The notes: a model not told the origin generated them from the letters alone. DNA of 6,073 nucleotides from Pyrinomonadaceae bacterium (GCA_025929655.1 JAICPV010000160.1:1-6073); one strand, 5' to 3'; shown: positions 1 to 5,570, counted from the first letter of the stretch. Numbers and translations are program-made.

Positions 1-233
1 CGCTGGTCCACGTTCCGCAATATTACGAGAGTCCTTCCACTCTCGGGCTGCTGCTAATTCTCAGCCTTGTCCTTACATTGATGCGCGTTTATTCAAATAA
101 CCTTCTGCCGTGCATCATCTTTCACACAATAGTGAACGGCTTTCAGTCCGCAGGGTTGATCGCCGAGCCGTACATAAGGCAAGCGGTTGGCATGGCCGAA
201 ACGGCCGCCACGTTCGTACCCCTTTTAAAATAA
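1..233 (+). CDS. CPBP/CAAX-type intramembrane protease, C-terminal fragment (5' end outside window)
   Basis: Reading from base 3, an open frame of 76 residues runs to TAA at 231-233; the start lies left of the window. It shows a hydrophobic segment (about residues 14-28), then a second one containing FHTIVNGFQS. That His-x3-Asn matches the last conserved motif of the CPBP (Abi/CAAX-protease-like) glutamic membrane protease family, which sits in a transmembrane helix and helps form the active site. A short hydrophilic tail ending in PLLK follows, as is usual at the end of these proteins. The EExxxR and FxxxH motifs expected upstream are not in the window, so catalytic competence cannot be judged. 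In other bacteria such proteins process prenylated or peptide substrates or serve in immunity to bacteriocins; no specific substrate can be inferred here. The gene converges on the FecR gene, and its stop codon lies within that gene's terminator. Confidence 0.7.
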   Translation, partial: LVHVPQYYESPSTLGLLLILSLVLTLMRVYSNNLLPCIIFHTIVNGFQSAGLIAEPYIRQAVGMAETAATFVPLLK

Positions 234-260
234 AAAAGGAAGCGTCGACGACACTTCCTT
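227..260 (-). terminator. Rho-independent terminator of the FecR-domain gene
   Basis: Bases 236-242 (AAGGAAG) pair with 254-260 (CTTCCTT). The stem continues after one mismatch with 244-246/250-252, leaving a three-base loop. Read on the minus strand, the hairpin is followed by a T-rich tract (complement of the A runs at 232-235 and 227-230). On the plus strand only CAACCG follows, so it works for the minus-strand FecR gene, whose stop is 23 bases upstream. It overlaps the stop codon of the converging CPBP gene. Confidence 0.75.
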
Positions 261-282
261 CAACCGATGGATTGATCATTCG

Positions 283-1407
283 TTAATTGTCTCTGGTTCG
301 TTTTGTCGGGGCAGGTACCGAGGGCATTACCGGCTCGACACGGGGAACGTAGATCCGCGGCTCTGCAGGTGCACTTCGCGGGATCGTATCGCGGATCGTG
401 CCGGGTATCGAATCCCGGGCGGAACGTTTGCTGTCGCCCGCGTCTCTCGACCGCTGCGTATTCCCAATACTTCTCGTCGGCTCGCTCGGGCGATCTCGAC
501 CGGCACGTTTACCACTGCCTGTCGTTGAAACCGGCGGTGGCACATTGTAAATCGCGACCGGCAAATTGTAATACCAGATCGGCCTTCCGAATCCAAAACC
601 GTACGGCGACGAGCCGTATCCAAACGGCAGGAAGCAGAATGAACGGAAGAACGGATCGTAAACCCAAAGCCCGAACGAATTGAACAGGTCCCAACGGCCT
701 CCGTAGAACGAGTTGATCAGGGGATCTCGAAGCCTGTCCGGTCTAAGCGTCGAGCTAATTTTCGATAATTCCTTCGAGCGATCGCGGCTCCACATAGCGA
801 AGGCGTCCTGATCGTCACGGTCGAATTTTGTGACTGTATATGTCTTTCCGTCGAACGAAACGATCTTGCCGCGGCCTACGCTATCCGAGTCTTCAAGACC
901 GGCGCGCAATTTCCCTTTCCATACGGCAATGTTTGATGTTCCGTTCGGAGAAGCGTTGATCCGATATACACCTGTTTCCAGCAATGTAAATCTAGCCGTG
1001 TCGGCGCTCAGGTCCACATGAAAGCCTTCGGTTCCGAAAACTTCCAGGATCGCGCTTCCCTTGTGCATCTTCAGACGGACGTCATCCAGGTCGGTGGAAG
1101 CGAATTCGAATGAAGAGTCCGGACCGAGGCGAATGAACGATCCCGGATTCATAAGAATTTCAGCCCGCCCGTCGACACCGGTTGAAACCCGTTCGCCTAT
1201 CTGAACCTCGTCACCTTTTATTAGCAGGCCCGAACGCCCGCCTGCTCGGCTGATGGTCACGTCACCCTCAACCAGGTTGACTCCGCCCGCCTTCGCGGTG
1301 ATCAAATACTTGTCGGCGGTAGTGGCCTGTGCAATGCACTGGAACGAACCAGCGAGGCCGATAAGTACAGTAACAACCGATATTCCTAATAAAGCGCGTG
1401 AATGCAT
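283..1407 (-). CDS. Exported FecR-domain protein with Gly/Tyr-rich region and basic Pro/Arg/Ser tail
   Basis: Protein of 374 residues. The ATG at 1405-1407 is chosen because GGGAG lies 7 bases upstream and the product then begins with a clear signal peptide: short basic N-terminus, hydrophobic core at about 7-20, likely cleavage near AQA at 26-28. Lengthening the frame to 1596 adds 63 residues unlike a leader. Residues about 65-170 resemble a FecR domain: 'GDEVQIGERVSTGVDGRAE', then 'GSFIRLGPDSSFEF' and a later 'GVYRI...VWKGK' segment. Residues 195-220 form a charged segment (FDRDDQDAFAMWSRDR) of a type common after FecR domains in Acidobacteriota. Residues 234-286 are rich in Gly, Tyr, Phe and Trp. 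The last 80 residues are a low-complexity basic tail rich in Pro, Arg and Ser. The protein probably acts in the periplasm or on the cell surface. No adjacent FecI-type sigma factor or TonB receptor is present, so a role as a classical iron-signalling anti-sigma factor is not supported. The exact function is unknown. Confidence 0.85.
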   Translation of the reverse strand: MHSRALLGISVVTVLIGLAGSFQCIAQATTADKYLITAKAGGVNLVEGDVTISRAGGRSGLLIKGDEVQIGERVSTGVDGRAEILMNPGSFIRLGPDSSFEFASTDLDDVRLKMHKGSAILEVFGTEGFHVDLSADTARFTLLETGVYRINASPNGTSNIAVWKGKLRAGLEDSDSVGRGKIVSFDGKTYTVTKFDRDDQDAFAMWSRDRSKELSKISSTLRPDRLRDPLINSFYGGRWDLFNSFGLWVYDPFFRSFCFLPFGYGSSPYGFGFGRPIWYYNLPVAIYNVPPPVSTTGSGKRAGRDRPSEPTRSIGNTQRSRDAGDSKRSARDSIPGTIRDTIPRSAPAEPRIYVPRVEPVMPSVPAPTKRTRDN

Positions 1408-1589
1408 AACTAAACTCCCTGGGGACAGTAAATAAATCTTATTCGCAAAACAGTATTTATACAAGGCTTTTCGAAACGTTTGATCCGGACCACCGGACGG
1501 CAGTGTAATGAACCGAACAACCAAATTGGATATTTCGTAATCAAATAGGTCGAGACGGCAAAACGCAGATGCAAAGCCGTCCAACATTA
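1408..1589. promoter_or_regulatory. Divergent intergenic region between the FecR gene and the small plus-strand gene
   Basis: These roughly 180 bases must hold the promoters of two divergent genes. On the minus strand TATAAA (complement of 1456-1461) lies about 50 bases upstream of the FecR ATG and could be a -10 box, but no good -35 hexamer sits 17 bases further up. The FecR ribosome-binding site GGGAG is at about 1415-1419. An odd-centred inverted repeat CCAA-A-TTGG lies at 1521-1529, next to a 25-base stretch resembling the start region of ndk. No convincing plus-strand promoter or Shine-Dalgarno sequence was found. A long minus-strand frame crosses the region but is judged non-coding. Confidence 0.35.
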
Positions 1590-1847
1590 ATGGCAACGTT
1601 CAAAGACCCTACCCAATGTTTCGCACCGCTCGAGGTTATCGAGCGCCTCATCGAAATTCGGCAGGAGCTTGGATATTCGAAAAATATTTATCTTGAAAAC
1701 GCGGACGAGCTGACCGATTCGCTCGACGCATATGGATTTGATATATACGCGTTCTCGATGAAGAACGAAAAGCTTAATTACGGCGATTACCGTACACCCG
1801 TCGTGCCCGGCGGCGATACGATGCACACTTCGCTGAAAGCTCACTAA
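1590..1847 (+). CDS. Small uncharacterised acidic protein, 85 residues
   Basis: I do not recognise this family. The 85-residue product begins MATFKDPTQCFAPLEVIERL, is predicted to have one amphipathic helix (about residues 14-28, rich in Glu, Ile and Leu), then an acidic middle (ENADELTDSLDAYGFDIYAF) and a Gly/Pro-rich end finishing in LKAH. It has one Cys (residue 10), no signal peptide and no membrane segment, so it is probably cytoplasmic. Support for a real gene: codon use like the neighbouring genes, a protein-like composition, and a strong intrinsic terminator on the same strand 27 bases after the stop. The start is uncertain: an in-frame ATG at 1569 would give 92 residues, and neither start has a good Shine-Dalgarno sequence. 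It stands alone, divergent from the FecR gene and convergent with the GAF/SpoIIE gene. The minus-strand frame over the same bases (1587-1844) is taken as a shadow. Confidence 0.65.
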   Translation: MATFKDPTQCFAPLEVIERLIEIRQELGYSKNIYLENADELTDSLDAYGFDIYAFSMKNEKLNYGDYRTPVVPGGDTMHTSLKAH

Positions 1848-1874
1848 AAGTTAACAATCAACTGAAGAAACTAC

Positions 1875-1910
1875 GGAAGGTGACCAAGCAATTTGGCCCT
1901 TCCTTTTTTT
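1875..1910 (+). terminator. Rho-independent terminator of the small plus-strand gene
   Basis: GGAAGG (1875-1880) pairs with CCTTCC (1898-1903), and CCAA (1884-1887) pairs with TTGG (1893-1896), enclosing a five-base loop with a small internal bulge. A run of seven T follows at 1904-1910. The orientation fits the gene ending at 1847. The converging GAF/SpoIIE gene ends at 1915, but read on the minus strand the hairpin has no T tract after it, so any action on that gene would be weak. Confidence 0.8.
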
Positions 1911-1914
1911 GTCG

Positions 1915-3198
1915 TTAAAGAGCCTTAACGATGAATAGGGTGCCGTCGTCGTCAAGAAACTTTCGGGTGGTGAAATCCGCCACGCCTTTGCGGATGTGGT
2001 CGATCATTTCCTTCGCCGGCATATGTATGCATTCAAGGACGCGCTTTGCGAACCGTTCCTGGCCGTACTCTTCGTCGTGCTCGTTCGCGGCTTCAGTAAT
2101 TCCGTCGGTGTAGATCACGAGCACCTGGCCCTGTTCCATTCGGATGAAATGCTGGTGATAATGCGTGTCGTAAAACATTCCCAGCGGAGTATCGCCGTAT
2201 TCCACGAACCGAAATTCCCCGTCGGGTTTTATAAGGATCGGCGGATTATGTCCCGCGTTCGAAAAAACAAAGGTCCGGTTCGTGCCGTCGAGGATCCCGT
2301 ATATCGCGGTGATGAACTGATGGTCCTCGACCGAGTCCCAAAGCAAGTTGTTAACGTTCGTCAAAGCGATATGCGGTGCGTAACCTATCTGGATACCTGA
2401 GCGAAGGCATGCCCGCAGGAACGACATAAGCAGGGCAGCCGGGATCCCCTTTCCGACAGCGTCGGCGACGACGATGCCAATCTGGTCGTCGAAGATCTTC
2501 ACCCAGTCGTAATAGTCGCCGGAGACCTCTTCTGTGGGAAAGATATATGCACTGATGTCAAAATTGACGAATTCGGGATCGTGGTCGGGCAGAAGCTCGA
2601 GCTGCACCGCACGCGCGATTTCGAGCTGCGCTTCCATACGCTTCTTTTCCAGCGCATGCTGCGTGAGCTCGACCTTTTCGATGATTATCGCGACCTGCGA
2701 AGTCAATAGTTGGAGAATCGCCAAGTCGTCCTCGTCGTATGCGCTCAGGTGATCGCTCTCGAGGTCGAAAGCGCCGATCACGCGGTCGTTTGTAATGATA
2801 GGGGCAACCATTTCCGACTTTGTCGGCTTTCGTGCAGCAAAATACCTCGGGTCCTGGCTAACGTCCGCAGAGATTATTGGCTTTCCGGATTGCGCCACTC
2901 GCCCAAGGAAACCCTCGCCCAGTTTCAATCGCGGCTCGATAAGTTCGAAACTGATGTCGTAACCCCGAATGACCTTCGATTTGAATACGTACGGATCACC
3001 ATTCTCGGTATGTTCGATCAGGTATATGCCGGCGGCGTCATAAGGGAGCAAAGAACCAAGTGTATCCATCACCAGATTCAGCACCTCGTCCAGGTCGAGC
3101 GACCGGCTTATTTTTTGCGTGATATCCAGCAGCAGGCGCAGCTTTGCTTCTGTTGAAAGGCGTTCACCGGAATGCGGAATATGCTGCTGATCGTTCAC
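1915..3198 (-). CDS. GAF-domain SpoIIE/RsbU-type serine/threonine phosphatase
   Basis: Protein of 427 residues from a GTG at 3196-3198, which overlaps the TGA of the upstream gene as GTGA. A TTG at 3238-3240 would add 14 residues but forces a 46-base overlap and has no ribosome-binding site. Residues about 22-176 form a GAF sensor domain with a typical core (LGEGFLGRVAQSGKPI, then APIITNDRVIGAFDLES). A coiled-coil linker at 177-205 carries the signature 'LEIARAVQLELLP'. Residues about 210-427 are a PP2C-like SpoIIE phosphatase domain with metal-binding motifs SGDYYD (226-231), DAVGKG (246-251), YTDGITEA (363-370) and DDDGT (416-420), plus NAGHNPP (314-320). All catalytic acidic residues appear present. 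Relatives such as RsbU dephosphorylate STAS anti-sigma-antagonists in partner-switching stress responses; the GAF domain would sense a ligand or redox state. It is soluble, with no membrane segment. No STAS protein or RsbW-type kinase is in the window, so the substrate must be encoded elsewhere. It is co-transcribed with the ImmA/IrrE-like gene. Confidence 0.9.
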   Translation of the reverse strand: MNDQQHIPHSGERLSTEAKLRLLLDITQKISRSLDLDEVLNLVMDTLGSLLPYDAAGIYLIEHTENGDPYVFKSKVIRGYDISFELIEPRLKLGEGFLGRVAQSGKPIISADVSQDPRYFAARKPTKSEMVAPIITNDRVIGAFDLESDHLSAYDEDDLAILQLLTSQVAIIIEKVELTQHALEKKRMEAQLEIARAVQLELLPDHDPEFVNFDISAYIFPTEEVSGDYYDWVKIFDDQIGIVVADAVGKGIPAALLMSFLRACLRSGIQIGYAPHIALTNVNNLLWDSVEDHQFITAIYGILDGTNRTFVFSNAGHNPPILIKPDGEFRFVEYGDTPLGMFYDTHYHQHFIRMEQGQVLVIYTDGITEAANEHDEEYGQERFAKRVLECIHMPAKEMIDHIRKGVADFTTRKFLDDDGTLFIVKAL

Positions 3199-3806
3199 GT
3201 GCGGGCGGAGGAAAAAATATTCTCTTTGTATTCGTCCCAAAGACGGGAGATCTTGATGCGATATTCTACAAGAGCGCGGCTTACATTGAAATGCCGTGCG
3301 ATCTGTGCGGCGGTTTTCCCTTCATTAACATACCGTTTCAACGCCGAATACGGCACCAAAGCCGCCGCACCCGTCGAGTAAGCTTCTTCTTCGATGTCGG
3401 CATTATAGTCGCGTGCGATCGTCTTCCCATCTTTGTTCTTGCTTTCGATCGCGAGCCGACTCGGTTTATGGCCGAGGAAGACGTGGGATATTTCTTCCAT
3501 CAATGTCGCATTGTGGCGATTTTTGCTGTGCGTTGGATTTAGAATTATCAGCTTGCGCCCGTCCGGAAGTTTGTGCGACGCGGCCCCTCCGGACCACATG
3601 TCCTTGCCTTCACCAAGAAGATGCCGGATCGATTGTTCGCTAAGCCCCACAATGTCCTCGAAAGTGATAACGAGGAGCTTTGCATATTTCGCCAATTCGA
3701 ATGGATCGAGCTTTTCGATGTCTCGCGTGAGACCGGCAAACTCCCGCAATCCTAAAGCTCTTATTTCATGATGCCGGCCCTTTGAAGTGGGTGGAAGTTG
3801 TTTCAT
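3195..3806 (-). CDS. ImmA/IrrE (DUF955)-like protein with variant zinc motif and C-terminal HTH
   Basis: Protein of 203 residues from an ATG at 3804-3806; a GGGG run about 7 bases upstream is a weak ribosome-binding site. Residues about 35-155 resemble the ImmA/IrrE metallopeptidase fold: 'GRKLIILNPTHSKNRHNATL' leads into the helix MEEISHVFLGH (103-112), which occupies the place of the family's HEXXH. The first His is Glu here (EEISH, 104-108). The later acidic motif IEEEAYSTGAAALVP (138-152) matches the segment carrying the third zinc ligand. Residues about 163-186 form a helix-turn-helix (GKTAAQIARHFNVSRALVEY), so the protein may bind DNA. Classical members cleave repressors: ImmA acts on ImmR, and IrrE/PprI cleaves DdrO after DNA damage. 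No Xre-type repressor target is adjacent. The gene overlaps the GAF/SpoIIE gene by 4 bases and lies 75 bases after nuoI with no terminator between, so read-through from nuoI is possible. Family assignment is fairly secure; peptidase activity is not. Confidence 0.8.
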   Translation of the reverse strand: MKQLPPTSKGRHHEIRALGLREFAGLTRDIEKLDPFELAKYAKLLVITFEDIVGLSEQSIRHLLGEGKDMWSGGAASHKLPDGRKLIILNPTHSKNRHNATLMEEISHVFLGHKPSRLAIESKNKDGKTIARDYNADIEEEAYSTGAAALVPYSALKRYVNEGKTAAQIARHFNVSRALVEYRIKISRLWDEYKENIFSSART

Positions 3807-3881
3807 CGTTAGACCCCGGCCGTTAGAAAGGCTAAATCAGGACAGTCCCGTGTTTGACCCTTCCTTACGATCAGGCTTCTG

Positions 3882-4403
3882 CTAGACTTCCTTATATTCC
3901 GAATCGACATCCTCGGTCGATAATGCAACGCGATAATTTTTCGACTGCTTTTGCTTTGTGATGAGTAGATCGTCCTTCGTTTTCAATAGGTCGGCGCGGT
4001 TGTAGACAGAGATCTCGAAATTGTAGCCGTGGATGATCGCGTCTTTCGGGCAGGCTTCCACGCAGTATCCGCAGAAAATGCAGCGTCCGTAATCGATGTT
4101 GTAGACGCGAGCAAAGCGTTCGTCGCGGCCGATGCGTTCGGCGTAGGGGCGAGGGTCTGTTTCGGCCTCGATGTAAATGCAGTCGGAAGGACACGCCGCG
4201 GCGCAGAGGTAGCACGCGACGCATTTTTCTTTTCCCGCTTCATCGACATGAAGCAAATGCATGCCGCGGTACCGCGGCTGGACCGTGATCGGCTCGTCCG
4301 GGTATTGGACCGTCCATTTCTCACGCGGGATCTCTGAAAGTGTACGTCGCATACCTTTCAGTACCGCGGTCGTCGATCTTAGGACATCTGTTACAAACGA
4401 CAT
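3882..4403 (-). CDS. nuoI: NADH-quinone oxidoreductase subunit I (2x[4Fe-4S] ferredoxin subunit of Complex I)
   Basis: Protein of 173 residues from an ATG at 4401-4403. It carries two classical [4Fe-4S] motifs: Cys61, 64, 67 and 71 (CVACYLCAAACP) and Cys108, 111, 114 and 118 (CIFCGYCVEACP). Between them lies 'YIEAETDPRPYAERIGRDER', and before them PRYRGMHLLH (43-52), both characteristic of NuoI. In Complex I this subunit carries clusters N6a and N6b, passing electrons from NuoG to NuoB at the membrane surface. Length fits the family. The C-terminal tail after about 140 is charged and variable, as usual. No other nuo gene is in the window, so the subunit is encoded apart from at least its immediate operon partners. 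The region upstream is short: the preceding gene's terminator ends about 30 bases before the ATG. GAAG about 7 bases before the ATG is a weak ribosome-binding site. Confidence 0.93.
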   Translation of the reverse strand: MSFVTDVLRSTTAVLKGMRRTLSEIPREKWTVQYPDEPITVQPRYRGMHLLHVDEAGKEKCVACYLCAAACPSDCIYIEAETDPRPYAERIGRDERFARVYNIDYGRCIFCGYCVEACPKDAIIHGYNFEISVYNRADLLKTKDDLLITKQKQSKNYRVALSTEDVDSEYKEV

Positions 4404-4432
4404 GATTGCTTCGTATTTCTATTCTAACGCCG

Positions 4433-4458
4433 AAAACCCGCGGCCCAGAAGCCGCGGG
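4433..4458 (-). terminator. Rho-independent terminator after the zinc-ribbon gene
   Basis: A perfect 8-bp GC-rich stem, CCCGCGGC (4437-4444) with GCCGCGGG (4451-4458), encloses a six-base loop. On the minus strand it is followed by TTTT (complement of 4433-4436). It lies 36 bases after the stop of the gene at 4495-5445 and about 30 bases before the nuoI ATG, separating the two into distinct transcripts unless read-through occurs. The T tract is short, so termination may be partial. Confidence 0.7.
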
Positions 4459-4494
4459 CAGTTATGCAAGGCAAAAGTAAATGTCAATTCCGCA

Positions 4495-5445
4495 TCAGCG
4501 AGGCATGTTAGCCATGATCGCCGCGAAATAAAAAACATAAATTATCCAGGCAATTATCCCGCCAACGATACCGATGGCGCCAGTAATAATGCCGCCCATC
4601 GCAAGTCCTGAACCGCCATACTCCGCTGGATTTTGGTTCGCCTTGCCCTTTGCCATAAAGCCCAAAACGACACCCAATAGACTTGGAAGAAACCAGCCAC
4701 AGCAAATCGTTAATCCCGCGATGCCGCTAATAAGCGAAACGATCGCAAGCGTTTTGTTCTGGCCGGTGGATGCGGGCGGTGTAAATTGTTGTTGTCCAAA
4801 GTTTTGTGGATTTTGCATATTCGGTTCTTGTGTAGAAGGTGTATTGAATTCTGCCTGGGCCATCGGCGCCGCCTGAGCTGCAGGCTCGACAGCGCTTGGA
4901 GCGTTCGGTTCTGCGAATTTCGGCGTAGGCGGCTCCGGTGCCGGTGAAGCCTTCGGCTCATTAGAGCTAAAAGGCGACGGTATCGGCGGCGAGGTCGGAA
5001 AATTCGCCGGTCCGCTCTCTTCGGCAGGAGGCGCCGAAAAAGGCGACGGTGGAGGCGACATTTCCGAGTCACCCGTGATCGGAATATCCGATGTTGCCGA
5101 TTCGGTCGCTGGCGGGACGTCGATCACCTGGTTGTCCGGGTGAGCTTCCATTTCCGCCCGCAGCTCGGCCTCGGAAACGAACTGCGTTTTATTCGGATCG
5201 TTCGCCGGCGGGATCTCGAGAAGTTGGTCTTCCAGCGGCGAAGGGATCGGCGGCACCACAGATGACGGAGCCGGGGAGGTTTCCTTTGGGATCGCAGCGG
5301 CAACGTCCTCTTTGCGAGCGACCATGGTCTTATACGGATCGGCCGGGGCGGGATCTTCGGCCTTGTCTACCAACGGCGTGCCGTCGACCTGACAAAAACG
5401 CAGATTATCGTCGAATTCCTTTTCGCAGACCGGGCACTTTTTCAT
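4495..5445 (-). CDS. Zinc-ribbon membrane protein with long Pro-rich linker and C-terminal DUF4190-like domain
   Basis: Protein of 316 residues from an ATG at 5443-5445; no clear ribosome-binding site precedes it. Residues 1-25 form a small zinc-ribbon-like motif: Cys4, Cys7 and Cys18 in 'CPVC...RFCQVDGTPL', a pattern frequent in Acidobacteriota. Residues about 28-228 are a probably disordered linker rich in Pro, Ala, Ser and Glu, with repeated PPIPSP/PPPSPFS/PPIPSPF units (65-70, 131-137, 153-159) and two DPxKT units (36-40, 83-87). Residues 230-312 contain two hydrophobic segments: 'LAIVSLISGIAGLTICCGWF' with a following LLGVVLGF, then GLAMGGIITGAIGIVGGIIA running into a further hydrophobic end. 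This is the layout of the DUF4190 membrane domain. The zinc end and linker are most likely cytoplasmic, tethered by the C-terminus. Function is unknown. It is followed by its own terminator and preceded by a 122-base gap with a period-8 repeat. Confidence 0.85.
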   Translation of the reverse strand: MKKCPVCEKEFDDNLRFCQVDGTPLVDKAEDPAPADPYKTMVARKEDVAAAIPKETSPAPSSVVPPIPSPLEDQLLEIPPANDPNKTQFVSEAELRAEMEAHPDNQVIDVPPATESATSDIPITGDSEMSPPPSPFSAPPAEESGPANFPTSPPIPSPFSSNEPKASPAPEPPTPKFAEPNAPSAVEPAAQAAPMAQAEFNTPSTQEPNMQNPQNFGQQQFTPPASTGQNKTLAIVSLISGIAGLTICCGWFLPSLLGVVLGFMAKGKANQNPAEYGGSGLAMGGIITGAIGIVGGIIAWIIYVFYFAAIMANMPR

Positions 5446-5498
5446 AAAAGTTTAGACTTGCAGTGTTTCAGGAGTCACAAAGTGCAAAAGATGGGTCT

Positions 5499-5570
5499 CG
5501 AAATTACAAACTTTGAAACTCTGGAACCTTGGAAACTCGGAAAACTACAAGTTTATAACCTTAAACCTTA
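5499..5570. repeat. Degenerate 8-base tandem repeat between ndk and the zinc-ribbon gene
   Basis: Nine successive octamers fit one register on the plus strand: cgaaatta, caaacttt, gaaactct, ggaacctt, ggaaactc, ggaaaact, acaagttt, ataacctt, aaacctta. A rough consensus is GGAAACTT, with the central A pair conserved in nearly all units and the best four units at 5515-5546. The array fills most of the 122-base gap and ends in the ndk stop codon (5568-5570). No open reading frame uses it and no strong hairpin with a T tract was found in it. Confidence 0.55.

Noticed and set aside
303..683. Plus-strand open frame of 126 codons opposite the FecR gene
   Set aside because: The translation is rich in Arg, Ser and Cys with no domain pattern, and lies opposite the low-complexity tail of a well-supported gene; it is a shadow.
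1408..1596. N-terminal extension of the FecR-domain protein to 437 residues
   Set aside because: The ATG at 1407 has a good GGGAG site and is followed directly by a signal peptide; the 63-residue extension would bury that signal and covers the likely promoter region.
1587..1844. Minus-strand 85-codon frame over the small plus-strand gene
   Set aside because: Composition is less protein-like, and the terminator at 1875-1910 faces the plus strand.
1913..1930. Perfect inverted repeat CGTTAA-AGAGCC-TTAACG over the stop of the GAF/SpoIIE gene
   Set aside because: The six-base AT-rich stem is weak, and on the minus strand it is followed by a run of A, not T, so it is not credible as a terminator.
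3199..3240. TTG start at 3240 for the GAF/SpoIIE protein
   Set aside because: It would force a 46-base overlap with the upstream gene and has no ribosome-binding site; the GTG at 3198 forms a classic 4-base GTGA coupling.
3144..3542. Plus-strand open frame opposite the DUF955 and GAF/SpoIIE genes
   Set aside because: No recognisable domain, no ribosome-binding site, and it spans the overlap of two clear minus-strand genes.
3807..3881. Terminator between nuoI and the DUF955 gene
   Set aside because: Only a small imperfect inverted repeat around CAGGAC/GTCCCG (3838-3850) is present, with a one-base loop and no T tract.
5499..5570. Period-8 repeat as a CRISPR array or ndk terminator
   Set aside because: Units are contiguous with no spacers, and the only inverted repeat (GTTTA/TAAAC, 5551-5566) is too weak and lacks a T tract.
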